From the NCBI GenBank assembly GCA_016204605.1, contig JACQKK010000032.1, positions 1 to 64,000 of the forward strand: DNA of 64,000 nt. The letters run 5' to 3'. Source of the stretch: Candidatus Lambdaproteobacteria bacterium (GTDB lineage: Bacteria; SAR324; JACQKK01). The stretch's first letter is position 1; every line of letters begins with the position of its first letter. Position numbers and translations under genes: made by a program. The notes below the pieces were generated by a model, which saw only the letters and a list, made by a program, of their open reading frames with translations, searched no databases and was not told the DNA's origin. Of this stretch, positions 34,719 through 43,013 are shown piece after piece.

Positions 34719-34849
34719 GGCTCGTCTCCTGGCAAGGGTTGGGGCCGCGGGATGCAGCGGGCCGCAGGGGCGGGCGCCCCCGCGGCGCAACGGGAGGGCG
34801 CGACGGAAACGCGCAACGCAGCCGCGCACCGGGGTCGCGCCACGATACG

Positions 34850-35404
34850 TCAGTCCTCGAACGGCCGGGGCGGGTTGCCGGGCGGTTCGATCTGGAACGC
34901 CTTCAGGAACAGGCCCAGCAGGGTGTAATACCCGGCCAGCCCCACCAGCTCGCAGGTGCCGGGGATGCCGAAATGCCGCACGGCCTGCTGGAACGAGGCG
35001 TCGCTCACCTGGTGGTGCTGGTGCAGCTCCATCAGCACGTCGTAGGCGGCCTCCTCATCGGCCTGGCTGAAGGCCGGCCGGCGGCGCTCCAGGATCGCCT
35101 GGATCACCTCCTCCGTCAGCCCCGCCTGGCGACACCACTGCTGGTGGCTGACCCACTCGTAGCGGCAGGCGAGGAAGCGCGCCGTGACCAGGGTCGCCAG
35201 CTCCGAAATGCGCTTGTTGAGCGTGCTGCCGAAGCGCAAGTAGGCACCCAGGGCCTGGACGCGGTCGGTCATCTGGGGGCTGTGCAGCATCACCTTGTAC
35301 AGGGAGCCGGCGCCGCCGCGCGGGCCGCCGGCGATCGCTTCGAACACGCGGCGCTGCTCGGCGGTCATCCCGGATTCGGGGGTCACTTCGGTCGCACGGG
35401 GCAT
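34850..35404 (-). CDS. CMD-like protein, tandem paralog 1 of 3
   Basis: A 184-residue paralog, first of the minus-strand tandem: MPRATEVTPESGMTAEQRRV, SLYKVMLHSPQMTDRVQALG, TLNKRISELATLVTARFLAC, CELVGLAGYYTLLGLFLKAF. It is more diverged than the other two. The ribosome site GAGGAG sits upstream of the start. Three copies in a row may build a hetero-oligomer or serve successive substrates; CMD-fold proteins are commonly hexameric. Confidence 0.88.
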   Translation of the reverse strand: MPRATEVTPESGMTAEQRRVFEAIAGGPRGGAGSLYKVMLHSPQMTDRVQALGAYLRFGSTLNKRISELATLVTARFLACRYEWVSHQQWCRQAGLTEEVIQAILERRRPAFSQADEEAAYDVLMELHQHHQVSDASFQQAVRHFGIPGTCELVGLAGYYTLLGLFLKAFQIEPPGNPPRPFED

Positions 35405-35681
35405 GGCGCTCTCCTCGGCAGTTCGGATGCGGCAGGCGTTGCGGTTGCACCCCGCGGGGGTCGCCGCGGGGCGATCGCCATGCCATAACACAACGCCGCT
35501 CCCAAGTGCGCGAAAATCCCGCGGGTATCGCCCGGGCGGCCCCGGATCGCGAGGGTCTGGGCGGCGACAGGGAGTGGGTCAGTCTAAAAGCAGGCGCTCG
35601 TGCCCGCGGCCTCACCCACCCCAGGTCTCCCTCACCCAGCCGAGATTGAGGGAGCCACGAACCAGCCACCGGCGCGGGATG

Positions 35682-35723
35682 TCATCACCCCTCCCCACCT
35701 GGTGGGGAGGGGCAGGGGTGGGG
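35682..35723. repeat. Dispersed palindromic repeat in a 510-bp gap
   Basis: CATCACCCCTCCCCACC-TGGTGGGGAGGGGCAGGGGTGGGG hairpin within the gap 35405-35916 between the divergent CMD and alpha-hydroxy-acid oxidase genes. A degenerate CTCACCC half-unit lies at ~35610-35640. Nothing else is seen in the gap. Confidence 0.6.
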
Positions 35724-35916
35724 ACGCTGCAGCCGCGCCCGCGGCAGGGGGTGGGGCTGCAGCGCGTGCCGGCTCGGTACCACCACGCGAACCCACCACC
35801 CGGCGCGCTTGCCGCTTGCGCCGGGCGGGGCGTTGCGCTTTACTCGCTCGCGACCTGCCCGCCGGCGGGCAGAGGCTCCTTAACGTCCCCCACTCCCCGA
35901 TCACCCGCGAGGCCCC

Positions 35917-37014
35917 ATGAGCGAAGATGTCACTGCCCGATTCCTGAACCTTCACGAGTTCGTCAAGCAGGCGCGCCTGAACCTCCCCCAGGGGCCCTGG
36001 GACTATCTGCGCGGCGGCGTCGAATCGGAGACGACCCTCCGGCGCAACCGGTTGGCGATCGATTCGATCGCCTTCCGCCCGCGCGTGCTGCGCGACGTCT
36101 CGAAGATCGACACCTCGACCACGTTCCTCGGCAAGAAGATCCGCATCCCGGTGTGCCTGGCACCGGTCGGCGCGATGGAGCAGTTCGTCGAGGGCGGCGC
36201 CGCCGCCGCGGGCAAAGCCTCGGAGCAGTTCAACATCCCGCAGATGCTCAGCTCCGTGTGCCAGCCCGGCCTGGAAGGGCTGGCCAAGGCCGCGAACAAC
36301 TTCCGCCTCTTCCAGCTCTACGTCAGGGGCGACCGGGCCTGGGTGGAGGATCACGTCAAGCGCGCCCAGGCCAACGGCTACACGGCGTTCTGCTTCACGG
36401 TGGATGTGGCCCACTACAGCCGCCGCGAGCGCGACATCGCCAAGCGCTGGGGCCACCCGGGGCGCCGCAACGTGGGGGGACGCCAGTTCCAGGCCGCGCT
36501 CAACTGGGACGACATGAAGCGCTTCAAGGATCAGCACCCCGATTACCCGCTGATCATCAAGGGCATCGCCACCGCCGAGGATGCGGCCATGGCCTGCGCC
36601 ATCGGCACCGAGGTGATCTACGTCTCGAATCATGGCGGACGGCAGCTCGACCACGGCCGCGGCTCCATCGACGTGCTGCCCGAGGTGGTGGCCGAGGTGA
36701 AGGGGCGCGCCGCCGTGATGGTCGACGGCGGCTTCATGCGCGGCGCCGACGTGCTCAAGGCCGTTGCGCTGGGCGCCACCATGGTCGCCATCGGCCGGCT
36801 GGAGTGCATCGCCCTCGCCGCGGCGGGCACCGAGGGACTCGTGCGCGCCATGGAGCTGATGCAGGAGGAGATGGAGTGCTCGATGGCGCTGCTCGGCGTC
36901 ACCACCCTCAAGGAGCTGAACCGGAACTACCTGCACCACCCGGTCGCCCCCGCCAACCCCCCCGCCGTGTTCAGCGCGTACCCGCTGCTGGACCTGACCG
37001 GCGAGGGGTATTGA
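35917..37014 (+). CDS. FMN-dependent alpha-hydroxy-acid oxidase/dehydrogenase
   Basis: A 365-residue TIM-barrel flavoenzyme of the glycolate oxidase / lactate dehydrogenase / mandelate dehydrogenase family. The catalytic His239 lies in SNHGGRQLDHGRGSID, the phosphate-binding region is VMVDGGFMRGADVLKAVALG, and WDYLRGGVESETTLRRNR is the usual N-terminal block. No signal peptide or cytochrome domain is present, so it is a soluble enzyme that oxidises a 2-hydroxy acid to the 2-oxo acid. Given its neighbours it may act in the same catabolic route. The start ATG 35917 is preceded by GCGAGG. Confidence 0.93.
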   Translation: MSEDVTARFLNLHEFVKQARLNLPQGPWDYLRGGVESETTLRRNRLAIDSIAFRPRVLRDVSKIDTSTTFLGKKIRIPVCLAPVGAMEQFVEGGAAAAGKASEQFNIPQMLSSVCQPGLEGLAKAANNFRLFQLYVRGDRAWVEDHVKRAQANGYTAFCFTVDVAHYSRRERDIAKRWGHPGRRNVGGRQFQAALNWDDMKRFKDQHPDYPLIIKGIATAEDAAMACAIGTEVIYVSNHGGRQLDHGRGSIDVLPEVVAEVKGRAAVMVDGGFMRGADVLKAVALGATMVAIGRLECIALAAAGTEGLVRAMELMQEEMECSMALLGVTTLKELNRNYLHHPVAPANPPAVFSAYPLLDLTGEGY

Positions 37015-37168
37015 CGACGCGCTCCCGGCCACCGCGCTTGACCCACGGTGCTTGACCCCCCGCGCGGGGCGGGGGGATACTGGGGCTCAGGCGCGAAGTA
37101 TACGCAGTGACCCATTGCTCCGGAATGCGACAATTCCGTGTATCCGGACACCCATCGAGATTGCGCCC

Positions 37169-37555
37169 ATGGCACCTCCGCAAGCACTTTTTGACACCGT
37201 CCAGACAGGATACCTGCCGGGGCTTTGGAAACACCCCGGCGAGGTGGATGGGAGGGCAGTCGTCAAGATGCTCTCGTTCACGGCTCCCGAGACGGCGAGG
37301 GCTGCAGGCGTGCCCCGCAAGAGCGTGAATTTGCAGCGTCCCCACAAGGAGCTTGAAGAACGCTTTCGTCAATGGGCTATGCTGATCGAGCAGGTCGCCA
37401 AATTCTTTGAAGGGGACGAAGACAAGACAATGCTTTGGTTTCGGACTGAGAATCCGATGCTGGGCGGTCTAAAACCAAGAGAGATGATTCAATTCGGACG
37501 CGCGGACAAGTTGAAGCGGATCATTGCCGATGCGGTTGCAGGCGAGCTTCCGTGA
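37169..37555 (+). CDS. Xre/MbcA/ParS-type antitoxin of a RES toxin-antitoxin pair
   Basis: A 128-residue protein with the C-terminal toxin-binding domain of the Xre/MbcA/ParS family. ENPMLGGLKPREMIQFGRAD followed by KLKRIIADAV is the diagnostic end segment, and a helical DNA-binding-like region precedes it. It lies just upstream of a RES-domain gene, the standard order for these pairs; the antitoxin binds the toxin and represses the operon. Base composition is visibly lower in GC than flanking genes. The start is taken as ATG 37169; an open frame continues upstream to 37052 without homology. Confidence 0.85.
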   Translation: MAPPQALFDTVQTGYLPGLWKHPGEVDGRAVVKMLSFTAPETARAAGVPRKSVNLQRPHKELEERFRQWAMLIEQVAKFFEGDEDKTMLWFRTENPMLGGLKPREMIQFGRADKLKRIIADAVAGELP

Positions 37556-37599
37556 GTGGCTGCGAGGAGAATTTCGTTGGGAAGCCGTGACCCATTGCG

Positions 37600-38472
37600 T
37601 TGCGACATGTGGCGAGAAGAATCCTTGAGACGGTATCGCTTAGATCCCTTCGGCAGCAGCTCTCTGCCGAAGCCAATCACCGCGCATTCCGGGCCGCAGT
37701 TCGAGCCGCATTCGCGACGATGCGGTCAGCAGCCAGGAGTGACCTGAATCGGGCGCTCTTCGAAGCGTCGCAACCCACGTCGTTCAGCCGGTGGCAAAGA
37801 CGTGTTTCGATCAAGTACTCGCTGTCCCCGCTCTCGGCTCGCGGTAGTCGGTTGAACGCAATCGGTGGGCGATTCAACATTGGTGAAATTGACTCGTCCC
37901 AATTCCATCCGTTTCCAGCCCTGTATCTCGGCTGCGACCTGGATACCGTCCTCCGGGAATCCATTGGAGACGCTGATCCTCCACCTGGACTAACCACATT
38001 GGATGTGGCTCTCCAAAGGCCAGAGTCGTTCTCCGTTTATTCCGTTGAAGGAAAGATTGACATTGTCTTGGATATAACCAATCGGAACAACCTCGTTCCA
38101 TATGTGAACTGTATCAAGGCCTTCAAATACCCAGTGGAAATCATACAGTGGGCAGCCAAGAAGGGATATCAGACTGGTGTTGTTGACAGTGTAGACAAGC
38201 TCGTGACGGAACTTCTCCATCCGCATTGGAGGCAATACGCAGCGTTGCACGGCATCCCTTCGAACCCGCAAGAATTCGGGCAGCAGGTGCGGGACGCGGG
38301 CATCGAGGCCATCAAGTACCCCTCCGTGAAGTCGGGCAAGCCCTGCCTTGCGATCTTTCCTGAAAACTTCCAGCATTCGGACTCGTATGTGGAGTTGTGC
38401 GAGGACCCTCCGGAAAACTCGAAGGACGTGATCCGGCGTCTGGATCGAGACACCTGGTCGAAGCTCATCTGA
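37600..38472 (+). CDS. RES-domain toxin (NAD+-degrading type), start uncertain, possible frameshift
   Basis: About 290 residues with the RES domain: GGRFN at ~89-93, [15 protein letters not shown], and [21 protein letters not shown] at the C-terminus. RES toxins degrade NAD+ and stop growth when the antitoxin is lost. No ATG start is available before residue 41; TTG 37600 or GTG 37609 would have to serve, because TGA at 37588 closes the frame. The adjacent frame upstream (about 37537-37604) reads [16 protein letters not shown], which would join smoothly to [12 protein letters not shown] if one base near 37605 were removed. So the gene may carry a one-base insertion, or the start is non-canonical. 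The low-GC pocket suggests transfer. Confidence 0.8.
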   Translation: MRHVARRILETVSLRSLRQQLSAEANHRAFRAAVRAAFATMRSAARSDLNRALFEASQPTSFSRWQRRVSIKYSLSPLSARGSRLNAIGGRFNIGEIDSSQFHPFPALYLGCDLDTVLRESIGDADPPPGLTTLDVALQRPESFSVYSVEGKIDIVLDITNRNNLVPYVNCIKAFKYPVEIIQWAAKKGYQTGVVDSVDKLVTELLHPHWRQYAALHGIPSNPQEFGQQVRDAGIEAIKYPSVKSGKPCLAIFPENFQHSDSYVELCEDPPENSKDVIRRLDRDTWSKLI

Positions 38473-38494
38473 TACCCCCGAATACCAAGGCACC

Positions 38495-39904
38495 ATGGGC
38501 AAGACGCTGTTCGAGAAGATCTGGGAGCTGCACGCCGTGGGCGAGGAGAGCGGCCAGACGATCCTGTTCATCGACCGCCACCTGATCCACGAGGTGACGA
38601 CGCCCCAGGCCTTCGAGGGGCTGCGGCTGGAGGGCCGCGGCGTGCGTTCGGTCGAGCGCACGATCGCCGTGATCGACCACAACATCCCCACCATCCACCA
38701 GACGGCGCCCATCGAGGACCCCATCGCCGCCAAGCAGGTGGAGACCCTGCGGCAGAACGTGAAGGCCCACGGCATCACGCTGTTCGAGATCGGCGACCCC
38801 CGCAACGGGATCGTCCACATCGTGGGGCCGGAGCAGGGCATCACCCAGCCCGGCATGACCATCGTCTGCGGCGACTCGCACACGGCCACCCACGGCGCCT
38901 TCGGGGCGCTGGCCTTCGGCATCGGCACCAGCGAGGTCGAGCACGTGCTGGCTACGCAGACCCTGCTGCAGAAGAAGCCCAGGACGATGCAGGTGCAGGT
39001 TCAGGGGCGCGCCGCCTCGGGCACGGGCGCCAAGGACATCATCCTGGCCCTGATCGGCAAGATCGGCATCGCGGGGGGGATCGGCCACGTGATCGAGTAC
39101 AGCGGCGAGGCCGTCCGCGCCCTCTCGATGGAAGGGCGGATGACGCTCTGCAACATGTCCATCGAGGCCGGCGCCCGCGCGGGGATGGTCGCGCCCGACG
39201 AGACGACCTACGCCTACCTGAAGGGCCGCCCGTATGCGCCCCAGGGCGCCCAATGGGAGCATGCGCTCGCCTGGTGGAAGACGCTCCCCAGCGACCCCGA
39301 CGCCCGGTTCGACAAGGTCGTCACGCTGAACGCGGCGGAGCTGGTGCCGCAGGTGACCTGGGGCACCAACCCCGGCATGGTGACCACCATCGAGGGGCGC
39401 GTGCCCGATCCCAAGCAGGAACGCGACCCCGCCCGCCGCGAGGCCATCGAGCGCGCGCTCGCCTACATGGACCTGAAGCCGGGCACGCCGATGACGGAGA
39501 TCCGGCTGGACCGCGTATTCATCGGCTCCTGCACCAACAGCCGCATCGAGGACCTGCGCGAGGCCGCCCGCTACGTCAAGGGCAAGCAGGTGGCTCCGGG
39601 CGTGCGCGCGCTGGTGGTGCCCGGCAGCGGGCTCATCAAGCAGCAGGCCGAGCGCGAGGGGCTGGACAAGGTCTTCACCGCCGCCGGCTTCGAGTGGCGC
39701 GAGCCCGGCTGCTCGATGTGCCTGGGGATGAACCCCGATATCCTCGCCCCCGGCGAGCGCTGCGCCAGCACCAGCAACCGCAACTTCGAGGGTCGCCAGG
39801 GTCGCGGCGGCAGGACGCACCTTTGCAGCCCCGCCATGGCCGCCGCTGCCGCCATCGCCGGCCGGTTCGTGGACATCCGCACGCTCACGCCGGCGGCGGG
39901 GTAA
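38495..39904 (+). CDS. leuC: 3-isopropylmalate dehydratase large subunit
   Basis: A 469-residue aconitase-family subunit; with LeuD it isomerises 2- to 3-isopropylmalate in leucine synthesis. It begins [13 protein letters not shown], then [28 protein letters not shown], and [11 protein letters not shown] plus [10 protein letters not shown], which supply the three Cys ligands of the 4Fe-4S cluster. Length is normal. It starts 22 bp after the RES gene, but base composition returns to the genome's usual high GC. A small ORF and leuD follow. Confidence 0.97.
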   Translation: MGKTLFEKIWELHAVGEESGQTILFIDRHLIHEVTTPQAFEGLRLEGRGVRSVERTIAVIDHNIPTIHQTAPIEDPIAAKQVETLRQNVKAHGITLFEIGDPRNGIVHIVGPEQGITQPGMTIVCGDSHTATHGAFGALAFGIGTSEVEHVLATQTLLQKKPRTMQVQVQGRAASGTGAKDIILALIGKIGIAGGIGHVIEYSGEAVRALSMEGRMTLCNMSIEAGARAGMVAPDETTYAYLKGRPYAPQGAQWEHALAWWKTLPSDPDARFDKVVTLNAAELVPQVTWGTNPGMVTTIEGRVPDPKQERDPARREAIERALAYMDLKPGTPMTEIRLDRVFIGSCTNSRIEDLREAARYVKGKQVAPGVRALVVPGSGLIKQQAEREGLDKVFTAAGFEWREPGCSMCLGMNPDILAPGERCASTSNRNFEGRQGRGGRTHLCSPAMAAAAAIAGRFVDIRTLTPAAG

Positions 39905-39916
39905 CGTGGGCGACCG

Positions 39917-40198
39917 ATGGCGACTCCGGAGGCCGTGCAATGGCGTATCTTCTGGGTCGAAGGATTCCAGGTGGTCATCCGCCGACAAGGCGGGCGACCG
40001 ATGCCCCGCAACATGACGCGCTGGAACTACGGGTATCGGGAGGCCGCCCCCGGCGCAATGACGGTCCGCGAGTGGAAGCGCGAGCGGTTCGCGACCCGCT
40101 ATCCCGACTACGCCTGCGACGTGCTGGACGGCCGTGGCTTTCCGGCGGCGGACGACACGACCCTGATCCGCCTCCGCGACCGCGTGCTGGAAGAATAG
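39917..40198 (+). CDS. Small protein of unknown function between leuC and leuD
   Basis: A 93-residue (or 65-residue, from the in-frame ATG at 40001) basic protein fitting exactly between leuC (12 bp) and leuD (28 bp). Its translation is not the Arg/Gly/Pro-rich noise of shadow frames: [20 protein letters not shown] and [20 protein letters not shown] look like a real fold. No family was recognised. It could regulate or assemble isopropylmalate isomerase, or be unrelated. An internal start would be more usual. Confidence 0.5.
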   Translation: MATPEAVQWRIFWVEGFQVVIRRQGGRPMPRNMTRWNYGYREAAPGAMTVREWKRERFATRYPDYACDVLDGRGFPAADDTTLIRLRDRVLEE

Positions 40199-40226
40199 CG
40201 TTGACCCTCAACCGATGGACGATGCC

Positions 40227-40838
40227 ATGCAGCCCTTCAAGACCCTGACCGCCCTGGCCGTGCCCTTGCGGCGCGACAACGTGGACACTGACGCCATCAT
40301 CCCCAAGCAGTACCTGAAGAGCATCCTGCGCACGGGGTACGGCCCGAACCTGTTCGACGAGTGGCGTTACCTGGAGTCGGACCCGAGCAAGCCCAACCCG
40401 GAGTTCGTGCTGAACTTCCCGCGCTACGCGGGGGCGCAGATTCTGGTGGTGGGGCAGAACTTCGGCTGCGGGTCGAGTCGCGAGCACGCCCCCTGGGCGC
40501 TGCGGGACTATGGCTTCCGCGCCATCGTCGGGGTGAGCTTCGCCGACATCTTCTACAACAACTCGCTCAAGAACGGGCTGCTGCCGGCCATCGTGGCGGC
40601 GGAGGGGGTGGCGAAGCTGATGGACGAGATCGAGGCCAACCCCGGCACCCGCATCACCGTGGACCTGGCCGCGCAGCGGGTCACCTCGCCCAAGGGGCTC
40701 TCGCTGCCGTTCCAGATCGCCCCCGACGCGAAGCGCCTGCTGCTGGAGGGGCTCGACGAGATCGGCCTCACCCTCCAGCACGCCGCCCGGATCGACGCCT
40801 ACGAGCAGGCCCGTCAGGCGAGGCTGCCCTGGCTGTAG
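40227..40838 (+). CDS. leuD: 3-isopropylmalate dehydratase small subunit
   Basis: A 203-residue swivel-domain subunit of isopropylmalate isomerase. [36 protein letters not shown] and [15 protein letters not shown] are the standard active-site loops, and the C-terminus RLPWL is the usual LeuD end. The start is taken as ATG 40227 (MQPFKTL), aligning with other LeuD proteins; ATG 40215 is also possible. It completes the leucine pathway pair with leuC. Confidence 0.96.
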   Translation: MQPFKTLTALAVPLRRDNVDTDAIIPKQYLKSILRTGYGPNLFDEWRYLESDPSKPNPEFVLNFPRYAGAQILVVGQNFGCGSSREHAPWALRDYGFRAIVGVSFADIFYNNSLKNGLLPAIVAAEGVAKLMDEIEANPGTRITVDLAAQRVTSPKGLSLPFQIAPDAKRLLLEGLDEIGLTLQHAARIDAYEQARQARLPWL

Positions 40839-41011
40839 CGTCGCGCCTGCGACCTCACCCTCCCCGGCCCCATGCATGTTAACCTGCCACCCCGCCGTTC
40901 GTGACTTCCGCGAGATCGCGATTCGTCGGCGCTCCATTTGTGATTCCGTTGTCGTGTTCCGGCTTCGTTGAGCGTCCCTGGCTGAAATGCGCATGGCTCG
41001 CGGCTTTCGGC

Positions 41012-41073
41012 GTCCCCACCCCGCCCTTCGGGCACCCCTCCCCACCTGGTGGGGAGGGGACGGGGGAGAGGAC
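41012..41073. repeat. Dispersed palindromic repeat (62-bp unit)
   Basis: GTCCCCACCCCGCCC...GGGCACCCCTCCCCACC-TGGTGGGGAGGGGACGGGGGAGAGGAC, almost the same unit as at 7629-7688. It lies in the 478-bp gap 40839-41316 after leuD. Confidence 0.65.
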
Positions 41074-41176
41074 ACGCACGTTGACAAGGCCGCGGCGCAT
41101 CTGTTCCCGTCACGGCCCGCAAACGAGCCACAGGGGCCGACGCTCGTCATAGGTTAACGCCTATGCCCGCCGGTTC

Positions 41177-41302
41177 CGTCTCCATGTGAATGGACAGGGA
41201 GGGGGCGCGCCACCGGAAGCACCACCGCGCATCCGGGCCGCCCGCACGGCCGCGAGCGATCGCCCCTCTCCATGTGAATGGAGAGGGGTCGGGGGTGAGG
41301 CC
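41177..41302. repeat. Two further hairpin repeats sharing a TCCATGTGAATGGA core
   Basis: CGTCTCCATGTGAATGGACAGGGAGGGGG (41177-41205) and CGCCCCTCTCCATGTGAATG plus GAGAGGGGTCGGGGGTGAGG (41261-41300) share the loop-proximal core TCCATGTGAATGGA. The second also has the GGGTGAGG end of the family. They precede the convergent GH84 gene end. Confidence 0.6.
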
Positions 41303-41316
41303 GCGCGAAGCGCCCC

Positions 41317-42639
41317 TTACGGCTTGAACCACGGTTCGAGCACGCGCGGGTGTTCCGCATGCCAGGCGACCAGCAGGGGCTCGCGCGCCCGCAGGTCGCC
41401 TTCGGCCACGTAGGAACCGAACAGGGCGCGAGCCTGGCGCAGGCGCAGCAGCCAGGGCTCGGCCTCGCAGAACATCTCGGGGGGCAGGGTGGCGTCCAGG
41501 GTCGCGAGCAGGTCCGCATACTCGCGCACCAATGACGCGGGGAGGGAGCCTTCCCCCTGTGCGCCCTGCCAGGCGGCTGCCAGCCGGGCGATCAGCCCCT
41601 CGACCGGGGCCGGGGCCAGCGGCTCGGCGGGCGGGGCCAGGCAGGAGCGGCGGGTGAGCGCCTCCAGCGCGGCGAAGGGCACCCGGGCGTCCGGCGGGAG
41701 CAGCGCCTCCAGCGCGCGCCGCCACGCCTCGCGCGGGCGGTAGCCGGCGGGGTCGGCGGCGTACTGGAGGCAGGTCGCGGCCGGGATCGCTCCCAGGGCG
41801 GGCTGGAGCATCGGGTTGAGCAGGTAGCCGCGGATGGCGCGGGGCAGGTCGGCGGCCCGACCGGAGAGCGGCCCCAGGTGCAAGTCGTTCACCATGGCGG
41901 CGTCGTTGACGGGGTAGTTGTCCCAGAGCAGCAGCGGCCGCTCCGCTGCCGTCGTGCCCTGGCCCCGCCACGCGGCGAGGTCGGCCAGCGTGATCGTCTG
42001 CGAGCACACGCTTGGGCCGGTCCAGAACCAGGCCACGTCGGGCGGGAGCCCCGCATGCAGGGTGGCCAGGTAGCCCGGCTCGAACGGCCCCCACTGCCGC
42101 GCGACCATGGGATCGAGCGAGTACAGGCTGGGGCAGACCCACCACAGCAGCCCCCCGGGCGCGGGTTCCACCCGCCGGCGGATCTCGGTCACCGCGTGGG
42201 CCTGGGCGCGCGCCAGCGAGCCGCCGAAGCGCGTGCCGCCCGGCGCGACGGCGCTGGTCGGCACGTCGTCGAACAGGATCGCGCAGCCGCCAAGCCCCAG
42301 GCCCGCCAGGGCGCGGCATTTCCCGGCGACCGCCTCCAGGTGCGCGTCGCGCGTGGGGTCGAAGGGCTGTTCGAGGTGGAGCCCGGCCAGCAGCCGGATG
42401 CCCCGCGCCGCGCAGGCGTGGGCCAGGTCGCGCAGGCGCTCCGCGTCGGCCCCCAAGAGCGGCTCCAGCAGCGCCTTGGCCAGCAGGGGATCGTGCTTGG
42501 GCGCATAGAGATACGCATCGAGCCCGAAGCGCCGCAGGTCGTCGATGAAGCGCAGGCGTGCCGCGGGTGCCCAGAGGGGGCCATAGAACCCTTCGACGAC
42601 CCCCGTGAACTGGAAGCGCGCCGTGTCGCGTTCAGTCAT
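41317..42639 (-). CDS. Glycoside hydrolase family 84 protein (beta-N-acetylglucosaminidase-like)
   Basis: A 440-residue protein with the GH84 core from the N-terminus: FTGVVEGFYGPLWAPAARL, AYLYAPKHDP, AILFDDVPTSA with the catalytic Asp124-Asp125 pair used for substrate-assisted hydrolysis, and LLLWDNYPVNDA. GH84 enzymes remove beta-linked GlcNAc (O-GlcNAcase or hyaluronidase type). No signal peptide is seen, so it is probably cytoplasmic and lacks the carbohydrate-binding modules of secreted members. The C-terminal ~150 residues are helical. Its substrate in a bacterium of this kind is unknown. It is convergent with leuD and stands alone. Confidence 0.88.
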   Translation of the reverse strand: MTERDTARFQFTGVVEGFYGPLWAPAARLRFIDDLRRFGLDAYLYAPKHDPLLAKALLEPLLGADAERLRDLAHACAARGIRLLAGLHLEQPFDPTRDAHLEAVAGKCRALAGLGLGGCAILFDDVPTSAVAPGGTRFGGSLARAQAHAVTEIRRRVEPAPGGLLWWVCPSLYSLDPMVARQWGPFEPGYLATLHAGLPPDVAWFWTGPSVCSQTITLADLAAWRGQGTTAAERPLLLWDNYPVNDAAMVNDLHLGPLSGRAADLPRAIRGYLLNPMLQPALGAIPAATCLQYAADPAGYRPREAWRRALEALLPPDARVPFAALEALTRRSCLAPPAEPLAPAPVEGLIARLAAAWQGAQGEGSLPASLVREYADLLATLDATLPPEMFCEAEPWLLRLRQARALFGSYVAEGDLRAREPLLVAWHAEHPRVLEPWFKP

Positions 42640-43013
42640 GAGAGGCGATCCTTGTCGATGTGCGCGTCAACGGGCGAAGGGTCGCCTCCGTCCGTGGGTG
42701 TTCGGCAGCCCCAATCGACCCCAGGTCGGCCGTAAAATCAACGGGGCCGTCCGGCCCGAGGGGGGGGTCCCGCCCTGCCGGTGCCGGGTGGGCACGGGGG
42801 ACGCAGCCGGCCGCGACCCGCCCTCGCGCCGGCGTTCCGGGCTCGCCCCCCGGGAAGCCTCACCCCCGGCGGCTCCGCGGTGAGCAGGGGATCGGAAATC
42901 GTCGGGGCGCGCCTTGCCAGCGGGGTGCGCGTTGCGTAGGATGACGGTTGGCTCACAGGACACGATGCCGCGCCGTGATTTCCGGCGGTTTGGCCAGAGC
43001 GGGGGTGCGGGTG
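42640..43013. other. 374-bp intergenic region between divergent GH84 and gpmI genes
   Basis: Very GC-rich; several short inverted repeats (for example GCCGGTGCCGGGTGGGCAC) but no clear promoter hexamers, tRNA or small gene. It must hold the start signals of both divergent genes. Confidence 0.3.

Noticed and set aside
37552-37590. Short GTG-started frame overlapping the antitoxin stop
   Set aside because: Only 12 codons before TGA; most likely coincidental or the remnant of a shifted toxin start.
40853-40872. CTCACCCTCCCCGG half-unit of the dispersed repeat
   Set aside because: Only one arm is present, so not listed as a full repeat.
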